From an uncultured Oribacterium sp. (GTDB lineage: Bacteria > Bacillota > Clostridia > Lachnospirales > Lachnospiraceae): DNA of 24,659 nt. A program made the translations under genes and the position numbers. The stretch spans positions 1 through 24,659 of the forward strand of contig CALAOB010000091.1 of the NCBI GenBank assembly GCA_937927445.1. The letters are read 5' to 3'. Positions 16,553 to 23,213 of the stretch are shown one piece after another (position 1 is the first letter of the stretch; every line of letters begins with the position of its first letter). The notes under the pieces were generated by a model, which made no database searches, was not told the origin of the DNA, and saw nothing but the letters and a program-made list of their open reading frames with translations.

Positions 16553-16783
16553 CGGAGTTCCCGGAGGACAGCCATCAGAAACCATACGGAGAGGTCGTGA
16601 AGAATCAAAATCCCATCCCTTAGAAGTACTTGGTGTATCTCTCCTTGGAACCCTCTGTCAATGCTGAGTTTTTCTCAAAAAACTCAGCTATTGCAGAGGG
16701 CCTAGTACTTCTTAGGGATGGGATTTTAGAGTCTTCCGAGCTCGGAGTACTGTGTTTCCGAGGGCTGCCCTCCGGGGACTCCG
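16553..16783 (+). repeat. Palindromic structured repeat, copy B
   Basis: A 231-bp near-palindrome begins 7 bases after the stop of the DUF4015 gene and ends before the leuS promoter. The outer arms 16553-16573 and 16763-16783 pair over 21 nt with two G.U-type positions. The inner 27-nt arms (16607-16633 and 16701-16727) differ from copy A at several positions, but always in pairs: TCCCATCCC/GGGATGGGA replaces TTTCACCCC/GGGGTGAAA, and GAAGTAC/GTACTTC replaces GAAGCAC/GTGCTTC. The apical stem is CCCTCTG/CAGAGGG with CTGAGTTTTT/AAAAACTCAG. The unpaired blocks CCATACGGAGAGGTCGTG, TCCTTGG and AGTACTGTG match those of A and C. Confidence 0.87.
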
Positions 16784-16790
16784 GCTCTGT

Positions 16791-18218
16791 TCAGCCTTCG
16801 GAAGACTCGGCAGCCGTCTCAACCGCGTTTGCGGCGTCTTCCTTTGACTGGGCGATGGATTCGAGGGCGGCGGCGCGGCTGGCGGCTTCGCTTTCCTCTG
16901 CGGCGCGGCTCTGGTCGACGGCGGCCTGGGCGTCAGCGATACGCTTCGCCTGTATCTGCTGGTCTTCCTGAGCGGCCTGTTCGTCACTCAGGTAGGCGCT
17001 CCAGTCGTACTCGTTGCTGGCGTTCCAGATGATCCACTCATCATAGCCGGCGTCGTAGACTGCCTGGATCTGCTGGCGGATCTCCTCAGCACCATAGTGC
17101 TTGAAGCTCTTCAGCCAGCTGGCGGTGAAGCCCTGAAGCCACGGGCGCACGATCGCCTGATGGACGCCGTCGGTATAGTCGAGGGCGAGGTCCTTTCTGG
17201 AGGCATTGCACGCGCCGAGGATGGCCTTATATGGTTCGAGATCCGGGACCTCAAGACCGAAATTTCCGTTTCCATAGTGGGATGGGTAGATCATCGGACA
17301 CATATAATCGACCGCACCGGCCATCACCGGGTAGTCCTGTCCGACAGAGACGGTATCGACGTAGGAGCCGATGATGGTTCCGAAGACGTCGGTAGACATA
17401 AATACATTTTTCGCCGCGAGGCGATCGGAGGCGAAGCGGACGAACTCGGTGATGATGTCCGTCTTATCCATGCCCTGGGTTTCTTCCTCCGGGTAGACGA
17501 CGTCGTTCATGCCGCGTTCCGTACAGAAGCGGACGTAGTCGAACTGGATCTCGTCGAAGCCGGCGTCGGCACACTGCTCTGCGACCTGGACCTTATATTC
17601 CCAGGCGTCGCGGTTATACGGGTCGACCCAGGCCATGCCGGAATTATCGGTGAACACGCTGCCGTCGGCGTTATGGTTCATCCACTCCGGCTTCACGGTC
17701 GCGAGGTAGGGGTCACGGAAGGTGACGATGCGGGCGATGGTGTAGATGCCATGCTCCTTCAGCGTCTTCATCAGGGACGGGAGGTCCGGGATGGTGTCTT
17801 CCTGAGATCCGATCTCGTCGATCAGCGGAGAGGACATCCGGTACTCGATGTGGCCTTTATCGCCGAGGATATCGATCACGACGGCGTTCAGCTCGGTCTC
17901 ATCGATGTGCTCGATGATGTCCTGCATGCGCGAGGAACCGGCAGTGACTGCCGTAAGGTAGATTCCCTTGACGCGCGTTGCTGTTTTCTGTGGAAGCTTT
18001 TTCGTCCAGACTGCCGCTTCTTCTGCGGCGAGACTTTCTGCCTCTTTCATACTCTCCTTCTGTGCCAGGGATTCGGCGAATCGCGACTCCTCTTCGGATT
18101 CGGATTCATATTCCCGGAGCTCGTCGGATTTATTCACGTTATAGACCAGCGGGTTCTGCCGCTGACATCCGAGGAGCAGGACACAAAGGATGAGCAGGAT
18201 GCTACTTAGCTTTTTCAT
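16791..18218 (-). CDS. DUF4015-type putative glycoside hydrolase lipoprotein
   Basis: A 475-residue exported lipoprotein. The signal MKKLSSILLILCVLLLGC gives a lipobox Cys at 18. A Ser/Glu-rich linker (about 25-65) leads into a TIM-barrel-like domain (about 80-400) of the putative glycosyl hydrolase family DUF4015. Features include VKGIYLTAVTAGSS, a region with LNAVVIDILGDKGHI, MAWVDPYNRDAWEYKV and the family hallmark GFDEIQFDYVRFC, whose acidic residues are candidate catalytic groups, plus VDYMCPMIYPSHYG. The C-terminal ~65 residues are an Ala/Gln/Glu-rich probable coiled coil. The substrate is unknown for this family; a cell-wall or capsular polysaccharide is a guess. I start at 18218 because GAGG precedes it. 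The gene is bracketed by repeat copies B and C in opposite orientations. Confidence 0.88.
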   Translation of the reverse strand: MKKLSSILLILCVLLLGCQRQNPLVYNVNKSDELREYESESEEESRFAESLAQKESMKEAESLAAEEAAVWTKKLPQKTATRVKGIYLTAVTAGSSRMQDIIEHIDETELNAVVIDILGDKGHIEYRMSSPLIDEIGSQEDTIPDLPSLMKTLKEHGIYTIARIVTFRDPYLATVKPEWMNHNADGSVFTDNSGMAWVDPYNRDAWEYKVQVAEQCADAGFDEIQFDYVRFCTERGMNDVVYPEEETQGMDKTDIITEFVRFASDRLAAKNVFMSTDVFGTIIGSYVDTVSVGQDYPVMAGAVDYMCPMIYPSHYGNGNFGLEVPDLEPYKAILGACNASRKDLALDYTDGVHQAIVRPWLQGFTASWLKSFKHYGAEEIRQQIQAVYDAGYDEWIIWNASNEYDWSAYLSDEQAAQEDQQIQAKRIADAQAAVDQSRAAEESEAASRAAALESIAQSKEDAANAVETAAESSEG

Positions 18219-18253
18219 ATAAAACCTCAACGTTTCGCTCAAACTTTTGGGTT

Positions 18254-18281
18254 ATTATACCACTTTCTCGGGAAACGGCAA
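18254..18281 (-). promoter_or_regulatory. Promoter of the DUF4015 gene
   Basis: On the minus strand TTGCCG (18276-18281) and TATAAT (18254-18259) are 16 bases apart, with a start near 18248 and a leader of about 30 nt. Just upstream, TCCGGCCCCC at 18294-18304 is the reverse complement of the outer arm sequence of repeat copy C (18338-18347), giving an additional possible stem. Confidence 0.6.
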
Positions 18282-18342
18282 ATTTTTAGGGCTTCCGGCC
18301 CCCATTTTGGCGTTTTTTCGTTGAATTTCCGTGGTCAGGGGG

Positions 18343-18557
18343 CCGGAGGGCCGGCAACAGAAGCACAGTACTGCGATGCCGGTTCAATCTAAGCCGGGAA
18401 CCCAAAGCGGCACTAGGCCCTCCGCAATCACTGAGTTTTCTTTATGAAAACTCAGCGTTGCAGAGGGTGCTAAGGAAAATAGTACCAAGTGCCGCTAAGG
18501 GAACCCGGCTTGATTTCACACGGCCTCTCCGTATGGCTTCTGTTGTCGGCCCTCCGG
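18343..18557 (-). repeat. Palindromic structured repeat, copy C (inverted relative to A and B)
   Basis: A 215-bp near-palindrome between the fprA terminator and the DUF4015 promoter. Outer arms 18343-18364 and 18536-18557 pair over 22 nt with one mismatch. Read on the minus strand it aligns with A and B from CCATACGGAGAGGCCGTG through the inner arms to AGTACTGTG. Its inner 27-nt arms (18485-18511 and 18391-18417) contain AAGCCGGG/CCCGGCTT and GCGGCAC/GTGCCGC, different from A and B but still paired. The apical 56 nt (18424-18479) are identical to copy A. The mixture of an identical core and re-paired arms is the strongest evidence that structure is maintained. Confidence 0.87.
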
Positions 18558-18582
18558 TACCTCTGTCCGAAATTCACGAAAT

Positions 18583-18614
18583 AAAAACCGAAGTCCGCTG
18601 GGACTTCGGTTTAT
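18583..18614 (-). terminator. Terminator of fprA
   Basis: On the minus strand AAACCGAAGTCC-CAGC-GGACTTCGGTTT is a perfect 12-bp stem followed by TTATTTCG. It starts 14 bases after the fprA stop and is a textbook intrinsic terminator. Confidence 0.9.
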
Positions 18615-18625
18615 TATTTCGTCTA

Positions 18626-19828
18626 TTACTCCAGAGAAGCGGCGACGGCGTCTGCGAGGGCGTCGAGGGCGTCTGCGCTGAAGGAGGCGGACTTGATGGT
18701 GAGGGTGTCACCGATATACTCGCAGTTCTTCAGGGTGTCGAACTCAGCCTTCAGGAGCTTGCCGGAGGTCGGTGCCCAGGTACCGTTTTCGATGATGGAG
18801 ATTTTCTTGTTCTGGACGCTCAGGGCCTTCATGTCGGCGACGAGGTTTTCCATCTTCGGGAAGAGTCCGTTGTTGTAGGTGGTCGCACCGAAGACGAGGT
18901 TCGTCACGCGGAAGCACTCGGCGATCATCACGGAGACGTCGGTCTTCGATACGTCGTAGGCCTTGATGTTCTTCACGCCACGTGCGGCAAGCTTCATGGT
19001 GAAGGCATTGATCACGGACTCGGTGTTGCCATAGATCGAGTTGTAGAAGACAGCGACGGCCTTCTCTTCTGCCTCGTAGCGAGACCAATGGTCATAGAGC
19101 TTCAGGATGAAGCTGAGGTCCTCACGCCAAATCGGTCCGTGCAGCGGGCAGAGCATCCGGATATCGATGCCGGCTGCCTTCTTGAGAACATTCTGTACCT
19201 GCATGCCGTACTTGCCGACGATGTTTGCGTAGTAGCGGCGGGCATCATCGACGAAGTCCTGTGCCTTATAATCGAGCTCGTCGGCGAAGATATTGCCGTT
19301 GTTCGTGCCGAATACACCGAAGGCGTCGGCGGAGAACAGGATACCCTCCGTCACATCATAGGTGAACATAACCTCCGGCCAGTGTACCATCGGTGCCATC
19401 ACGAAGCTGAGCTGGTGCTTACCGAGGGAAAGGGTATCGCCTTCCTTCACGACGAGCTTCCGCTCCTCCGGGATCGTCAGCGCGAAGAACTGGGTGATCA
19501 TCTGGAAGGTTTTTGCATTGCCCACGACCGTCGCCTGCGGGTACTTCTCGAGTGCCTCGGCGATGAGTGCACAGTGATCCGGCTCCATGTGGTTCACGAT
19601 GAGATAGTCGAGTGTACGGCCATCGAGCGCCACCGCAACGTTCTCGAAGAACTGCTGCGATACGGTCGCATCCGCAGTATCGAGGAGCGCGGTCTTCTCG
19701 TCCCGGATCACGTAGGCGTTATAGGTCACGCCGCGATCCAGCGGGAAAATGTTCTCAAACAGATGCAGGCGACGATCCTCGACACCAACATAAACAACGT
19801 CATCTGTAATATTGCGAATAGAATACAT
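18626..19828 (-). CDS. fprA: Flavodiiron protein FprA (A-type flavoprotein)
   Basis: A 400-residue cytoplasmic oxidoreductase that reduces O2 to water, NO to N2O, or both, protecting anaerobes. The N-terminal metallo-beta-lactamase-like domain carries the diiron ligands H80, E82, D84 and H85 (HMEPDH), H149 (MVHWPE), D168 (FSADAFG) and H230 (CPLHGPIW), so the site is complete. The C-terminal flavodoxin domain (about 257-400) has the FMN phosphate loop NSIYGNTE and FGATTYNNGLFPKMENLV. No rubredoxin or flavin-reductase domain is fused, so this is class A and needs an external electron donor. An AAGGAG site sits ahead of the ATG. It is monocistronic with a long leader of about 150 nt. Confidence 0.96.
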   Translation of the reverse strand: MYSIRNITDDVVYVGVEDRRLHLFENIFPLDRGVTYNAYVIRDEKTALLDTADATVSQQFFENVAVALDGRTLDYLIVNHMEPDHCALIAEALEKYPQATVVGNAKTFQMITQFFALTIPEERKLVVKEGDTLSLGKHQLSFVMAPMVHWPEVMFTYDVTEGILFSADAFGVFGTNNGNIFADELDYKAQDFVDDARRYYANIVGKYGMQVQNVLKKAAGIDIRMLCPLHGPIWREDLSFILKLYDHWSRYEAEEKAVAVFYNSIYGNTESVINAFTMKLAARGVKNIKAYDVSKTDVSVMIAECFRVTNLVFGATTYNNGLFPKMENLVADMKALSVQNKKISIIENGTWAPTSGKLLKAEFDTLKNCEYIGDTLTIKSASFSADALDALADAVAASLE

Positions 19829-19987
19829 GATAGTCTCTCCTTTTTCCTACACGGATGTCCATCTCTGTCGACGGGCACTTCGGGCAATGTCTACATCAGG
19901 ATGCGTCCGACGCAACGACATCTTCGATCGAATGCGTATCGCTCACTCAACCTGTAGACGCAAATTAAGAATCTTTATCAGTTTCAT

Positions 19988-20016
19988 AATGTAACACGTT
20001 TTTCAATGCTTGTCCA
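19988..20016 (-). promoter_or_regulatory. Promoter of fprA with a long leader
   Basis: On the minus strand TGGACA (20011-20016) and TACATT (19988-19993) are 17 bases apart. The start near 19981 implies a leader of about 150 nt before the ATG at 19828. The leader contains a TGCGTC-C-GACGCA palindrome (19902-19914) next to an AGACATTG motif shared with two other spacers. Regulation of fprA through this leader is possible but not shown. Confidence 0.5.
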
Positions 20017-20115
20017 TACTTCAGATTGCCTTTTTCAGCATGCAGGGGTCGCGAAACTGCCCGTACGCTCTTCAAGCGCGAATCCGATCCATCTGCATTC
20101 ACTTTACAGTAAAAG

Positions 20116-20145
20116 AAAAGCCCAGAGCTTCCGCTCCGGGCTTCT
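20116..20145 (-). terminator. Terminator of rpmF
   Basis: On the minus strand AAGCCCGGAGC-GGAA-GCTCTGGGCTT is followed by TTCTTTT, starting about 20 bases after the rpmF stop. The remaining spacer to fprA (20017-20115) holds no gene that I can support. Confidence 0.85.
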
Positions 20146-20164
20146 ATCTTCTATTCGGTGGAGA

Positions 20165-20347
20165 TTAGTCCTCAACCTTTACGATCTCACGCTTGTTGTA
20201 AGATCCGCAAGCCTTGCAGACTCTGTGAGGCATAACAAGAGCACCACACTTAGAACACTTAACAAGGTTCATCTTTCCCATCTTCCAGTTCGCTCTTCTA
20301 GAATCTCTGCGAGCCTTGGATGAATGATTCTTAGGACAAATTGACAT
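20165..20347 (-). CDS. rpmF: 50S ribosomal protein L32
   Basis: A 60-residue basic ribosomal protein, normal length for L32. MSICPKNHSSKARRDSRRANWKM is the conserved N-terminal region, and VKCSKCGALVMPHRVCKACG is a four-Cys zinc-ribbon. The frame extends 13 codons upstream, but a perfect AGGAGG lies 8 bases before the chosen ATG, and the upstream codons run into the promoter -10 region, which would leave no leader. It usually follows yceD (DUF177) in Firmicutes; no yceD is present in the 239-base ackA-rpmF gap. Confidence 0.97.
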   Translation of the reverse strand: MSICPKNHSSKARRDSRRANWKMGKMNLVKCSKCGALVMPHRVCKACGSYNKREIVKVED

Positions 20348-20375
20348 ATTTACACCTCCTTCGTCATACCGGGTA

Positions 20376-20404
20376 ATTATATCCATACGGCTTTTTTATG
20401 TCAA
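20376..20404 (-). promoter_or_regulatory. Consensus sigma-A promoter of rpmF
   Basis: On the minus strand a perfect TTGACA (20399-20404) and a perfect TATAAT (20376-20381) are separated by exactly 17 bases. The start is near 20369, giving a leader of about 22 nt. Full consensus suits a constitutive ribosomal protein gene. Confidence 0.93.
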
Positions 20405-20406
20405 GC

Positions 20407-20425
20407 AAAAACCGGGAAGGTTTTT
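20407..20425. terminator. Short bidirectional terminator-like hairpin upstream of the rpmF promoter
   Basis: AAAAACC-GGGAA-GGTTTTT is a 7-bp stem with A and T runs on both sides. It sits two bases upstream of the rpmF -35 box and may insulate rpmF from ackA readthrough. Confidence 0.5.
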
Positions 20426-20471
20426 ACGATTGCACACTCGAGTTAGGATACTACGAGATGCGATGAAATGC

Positions 20472-20531
20472 AAGTGGAAATTTCAGAAATTTCACCGTCC
20501 CTCCGGGGACCCGGGCCGAAATTTACCACTT
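20472..20531. repeat. 60-nt palindromic structure in the ackA-rpmF spacer
   Basis: AAGTGGAAATTTC (20472-20484) pairs with GAAATTTACCACTT (20518-20531) with a single bulged base, enclosing an apical GTCCC-TCCG-GGGAC hairpin. It lacks the CCATACG and AGTACTGTG blocks of repeats A to C, so I treat it as separate. It lies beside the ackA terminator-like hairpin. Confidence 0.55.
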
Positions 20532-20535
20532 AATA

Positions 20536-20560
20536 AGGGCCCGGATTTCATCCAGGCCCT
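20536..20560 (-). terminator. Terminator-like hairpin of ackA
   Basis: On the minus strand AGGGCC-T-GGAT-GAA-ATCC-G-GGCCCT forms a 10-bp stem with one mismatch, about 26 bases after the ackA stop. It is followed by TATTAAG, a weak T tract. Confidence 0.65.
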
Positions 20561-20586
20561 CGAAAAAGCGAATCTGAATACTTAAA

Positions 20587-21792
20587 TTACTGAGCCTCTA
20601 CGAGACGAAGTGTGTCTCTTGCGATGGCGAGCTCCTCGTTGGTCGGGATCAGGAAGATCTTTACCTTCGAATCGTCTGCAGAGATCAGAGCCTCCTTACC
20701 GCGTACGTTGTTGCGCTCCGGATCGATCTTTGCGCCGAGGAAGCCGAGGTACTGCTCTACGATGAGCTGACGGGAAAGCTTGTCGTTCTCACCGACACCA
20801 GCGGTGAAGGCGATGGCATCTACACCGTTCATGGCTGCTGTGTATGCACCGATGTACTTCGCTACTCTGTAACGGAAAGCATCGAGTGCAACCTCTGCCA
20901 TGTGGTTGCCTTCCTTCGCTGCGTTCTCAACATCACGGAAGTCAGAGGACACACCGCCGGAAAGGCCGAGTACACCGGACTTCTTGTTGAGGATGTTCAG
21001 AACCTCATCCACGGTCTTGTTCTCGTGGTTGCAGATGAACTGAACGACAGCCGGATCGATATCGCCGGAACGGGTACCCATGATCAGGCCCTCAAGAGGG
21101 GTAAGACCCATGGAGGTATCTACGCCCTTGCCGCCGATGGAAGCAGAAACGGATGCACCGTTGCCGAGGTGGCATACGATCACCTTTGCCTTCTCCGGAT
21201 CGAGGCCGCCGAACTTGATGGTCTCCTTGGATACGAATGCATGGGATGTACCGTGGAAGCCGTAACGACGGATGCCGTACTTCTCATAGTACTCGGTCGG
21301 GATTGCGTAGTAGTAAGCCTTCTCCGGAAGGGACATACCAAAGGTAGTATCGAACACCGCTACGTTTGGCTTGCCCGGAACGACCTTCTCGCATGCTTCG
21401 ATACCCATGAGGTTTGCAGGGTTGTGCAGAGGGCCGAGATCGAAGCAGGAACGAACGATGTCCTTTACTCTCTGATCAACGATGCAGGACTCTGTGATCT
21501 GGGTGCCGGCATGAAGTACACGGTGGCCGATCGCACCGATCTCATCAACGGTCTTTACAACACCGTGCTCTGCATCGGTGAGTGCATCAAATACCAGCTT
21601 TACAGCAACGCTGTGATCTGGCATCGGGGACTCAAGAACGAAATCCTCCTTGCCCGGCACCTTATGTGTGAGCTTGCTGCCCTCGATGGCGATACGCTCG
21701 CAGAGGCCCTTTGCAAGAACAGACTCATTCTCCATATCGATGAGCTGATACTTGAGGGATGATGAACCACAGTTCAGAACAAGAATTTTCAT
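20587..21792 (-). CDS. ackA: Acetate kinase
   Basis: A 401-residue ASKHA-fold enzyme that converts acetyl-phosphate and ADP to acetate and ATP, the substrate-level energy step of acetogenic fermentation. The N-terminal NCGSSSLKY loop is present. By position the residues known as catalytic in the Methanosarcina enzyme are all in place: R91 (GHR), H123 (PLHNP), D148 (VFDT), H180 (YGFHGTSH), N211 (HLGNGAS) and R241 (GTRSGD). The usual HGG and AFHQTM segments read HAG and TFGMSL here, a small divergence near the active site. AGGAG precedes the ATG at about 9 bases. It follows pta across 110 bases that contain a strong hairpin, so the two genes are probably co-transcribed. Confidence 0.97.
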   Translation of the reverse strand: MKILVLNCGSSSLKYQLIDMENESVLAKGLCERIAIEGSKLTHKVPGKEDFVLESPMPDHSVAVKLVFDALTDAEHGVVKTVDEIGAIGHRVLHAGTQITESCIVDQRVKDIVRSCFDLGPLHNPANLMGIEACEKVVPGKPNVAVFDTTFGMSLPEKAYYYAIPTEYYEKYGIRRYGFHGTSHAFVSKETIKFGGLDPEKAKVIVCHLGNGASVSASIGGKGVDTSMGLTPLEGLIMGTRSGDIDPAVVQFICNHENKTVDEVLNILNKKSGVLGLSGGVSSDFRDVENAAKEGNHMAEVALDAFRYRVAKYIGAYTAAMNGVDAIAFTAGVGENDKLSRQLIVEQYLGFLGAKIDPERNNVRGKEALISADDSKVKIFLIPTNEELAIARDTLRLVEAQ

Positions 21793-21821
21793 GGGTAGTA
21801 CTCTCCTAAAAATGTATAATG

Positions 21822-21869
21822 ATGATCTGCCGGTGCCTGGTGCTGCACCGTAGACACACGGCAGATCAT
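21822..21869 (-). other. Large hairpin in the pta-ackA spacer
   Basis: ATGATCTGCCG (21822-21832) pairs perfectly with CGGCAGATCAT (21859-21869), and an inner GGTGC/GCACC stem can also form. On the minus strand the next T run is several bases away (CATTATACATTTTTAGG). Partial termination, or processing that uncouples pta and ackA mRNA levels, is plausible. Confidence 0.65.
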
Positions 21870-21902
21870 GGGAATCATATCTTATCGACGATCGATGATG
21901 GA

Positions 21903-22910
21903 TTATGCGTTCTGAGCCTGAACAGCGGTCATCGCAACGACGCCGACGATATCATCTGCGAAGCAGCCACGGCTGAGGTCGTTTACCGGCATGCTGAGAC
22001 CCTGGAGAACAGGACCGTACGCACCAGCGTGAGCAAGTCTCTGAACCAGCTTATAGCCGATGTTACCAGCCTCGAGAGATGGGAATACAAGTACGTTCGC
22101 ATGGCCTGCAACCTTGCTGCCCGGAGCCTTGAGCTCTGCTACAGAAGGAACAAGTGCGGCATCGAGCTGAAGCTCACCGTCGAGGGCGATCTCCGGATGC
22201 TGCTCGTTTGCGATCTTGACAGCCTCTGCTACCTTGGTTACATCATCATGCTTTGCAGAACCCTTGGAGGAGTAGGAAAGCATCGCAACCTTCGGCTCAC
22301 GACCGACGAAGGACTGGAAGGACTGTGCAGAGAGGTAAGCGATCTCCGCAAGCTTCTCGGAATCGAAATCGGTATTTACAGCGCAGTCAGCGAATACGAA
22401 GAGGCCGTTGCCATCGATCTGCTCACCGAACTCACAGTTCGGAACTTCCATGAGGAAGAAACCGGAAACGGACTTGATGCCCGGCTTGGTCTTCAGAAGC
22501 TGAAGTGCCGGACGGATGGTGTTACCCGTGGAGTGGCAGGCACCGGAAACGGCACCGTCTGCGTCACCGCACTTACACATAAGGCATGCATAGTACATGT
22601 AATCCTTCGTCATCTGCTCCTCTGCCTGCTCCGGGGTGAGGCCCTTCTTCGCACGAAGCTCGACGAACTTGTCGATGTACTTCTGACGGTTCGGATCTGT
22701 AAACGGATCAACGATGGTTGCACCAGTGAGGTCATAGCCTGCACCGTTCTTCTCAATCTCCTCCGGAGTACCGATGATCACGAGGTTCGCGATGCCCTCC
22801 TTTAAGATCTTCTCAGCAGCCTCAAATGTTCTCTTATCCATGGACTCTGGAAGAACGATGGTCTTCTTATCTGCCTTTGCCTTCGCCTTGATTGTGTCAA
22901 TAAATGCCAT
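21903..22910 (-). CDS. pta: Phosphate acetyltransferase
   Basis: A 335-residue cytoplasmic enzyme, the length of the short Pta form without the regulatory DRTGG domain. It converts acetyl-CoA and phosphate to acetyl-phosphate and CoA, linking POR to acetate kinase. Family features include TIVLPESMDKRTFEAAEK at the N-terminus, DADGAVSGACHSTGNTIRPAL, MLSYSSKGSAKHDDV, ELQLDAALVP and the C-terminal GPVLQGLSMPVNDLSRGC, which bears active-site Ser/Arg/Asp residues. GGAG precedes the ATG by about 9 bases. It lies immediately upstream of ackA and has its own promoter next to the darA terminator. Confidence 0.97.
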   Translation of the reverse strand: MAFIDTIKAKAKADKKTIVLPESMDKRTFEAAEKILKEGIANLVIIGTPEEIEKNGAGYDLTGATIVDPFTDPNRQKYIDKFVELRAKKGLTPEQAEEQMTKDYMYYACLMCKCGDADGAVSGACHSTGNTIRPALQLLKTKPGIKSVSGFFLMEVPNCEFGEQIDGNGLFVFADCAVNTDFDSEKLAEIAYLSAQSFQSFVGREPKVAMLSYSSKGSAKHDDVTKVAEAVKIANEQHPEIALDGELQLDAALVPSVAELKAPGSKVAGHANVLVFPSLEAGNIGYKLVQRLAHAGAYGPVLQGLSMPVNDLSRGCFADDIVGVVAMTAVQAQNA

Positions 22911-22949
22911 TTCAGATTTCTCCTCTCAATGTTATTTATACTATTTCAC

Positions 22950-22964
22950 CAGTGGAAACCACTG
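22950..22964 (-). other. Small hairpin in the pta leader
   Basis: CAGTGG-AAA-CCACTG is a 6-bp perfect stem with a 3-nt loop in the predicted leader, about 40 bases upstream of the pta start. Confidence 0.4.
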
Positions 22965-23019
22965 ATTAATTCATGATGGTACGCACGCATGGACCGCGTG
23001 TATACAATTTGACATTGCT

Positions 23020-23046
23020 ATTATACTCGATAAAAAGCGCTCTGCA
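23020..23046 (-). promoter_or_regulatory. Promoter of pta, overlapping the darA terminator
   Basis: On the minus strand a perfect TATAAT lies at 23020-23025. A weak TTGCAG-like -35 sits inside the loop of the darA terminator. The start would be near 23013, with a leader of about 100 nt. I found no recognisable catabolite (cre) site. Confidence 0.5.
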
Positions 23047-23065
23047 ATGCATGAGGAGCGCTTTT
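23033..23065 (-). terminator. Terminator of darA
   Basis: On the minus strand AAAAGCGCTC pairs with GAGCGCTTTT (10 bp), ending in TTTTTATC. It lies about 150 bases after the darA stop, leaving a long 3' untranslated stretch (23066-23213) with no gene; that stretch carries one of the shared AGACATTGGCCC motifs. Confidence 0.85.
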
Positions 23066-23213
23066 CGTGCACAAAATCACGGACATTCTGACAAGTTCAT
23101 AACGAACCCGTTCTGCTGTCTCGTCCGCAGCTTTCCATTGGGCCAATGTCTCGATACGGAACGTTCATGGCGTATGCGTACGAAGTCTTCCCGCCGGCCC
23201 GGTCGGCCGCGTT

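Noticed and set aside
16430..16585. N-terminal extension of leuS by 52 codons, or a T-box leader
   Set aside because: The extension includes the likely promoter and part of repeat copy B. The leader of about 50 nt is too short for a T-box and no T-box sequence was seen.
18458..19957. Plus-strand open frame beginning inside repeat copy C
   Set aside because: It looked like a gene possibly carried by the repeat, but it runs antisense through fprA, has no domain, and its first codons are just the palindrome.
20383..20390. CCATACGG next to the rpmF promoter as another repeat copy
   Set aside because: Only the 8-mer is shared; the hairpin and palindromic arms are absent, and it lies in the promoter spacer.
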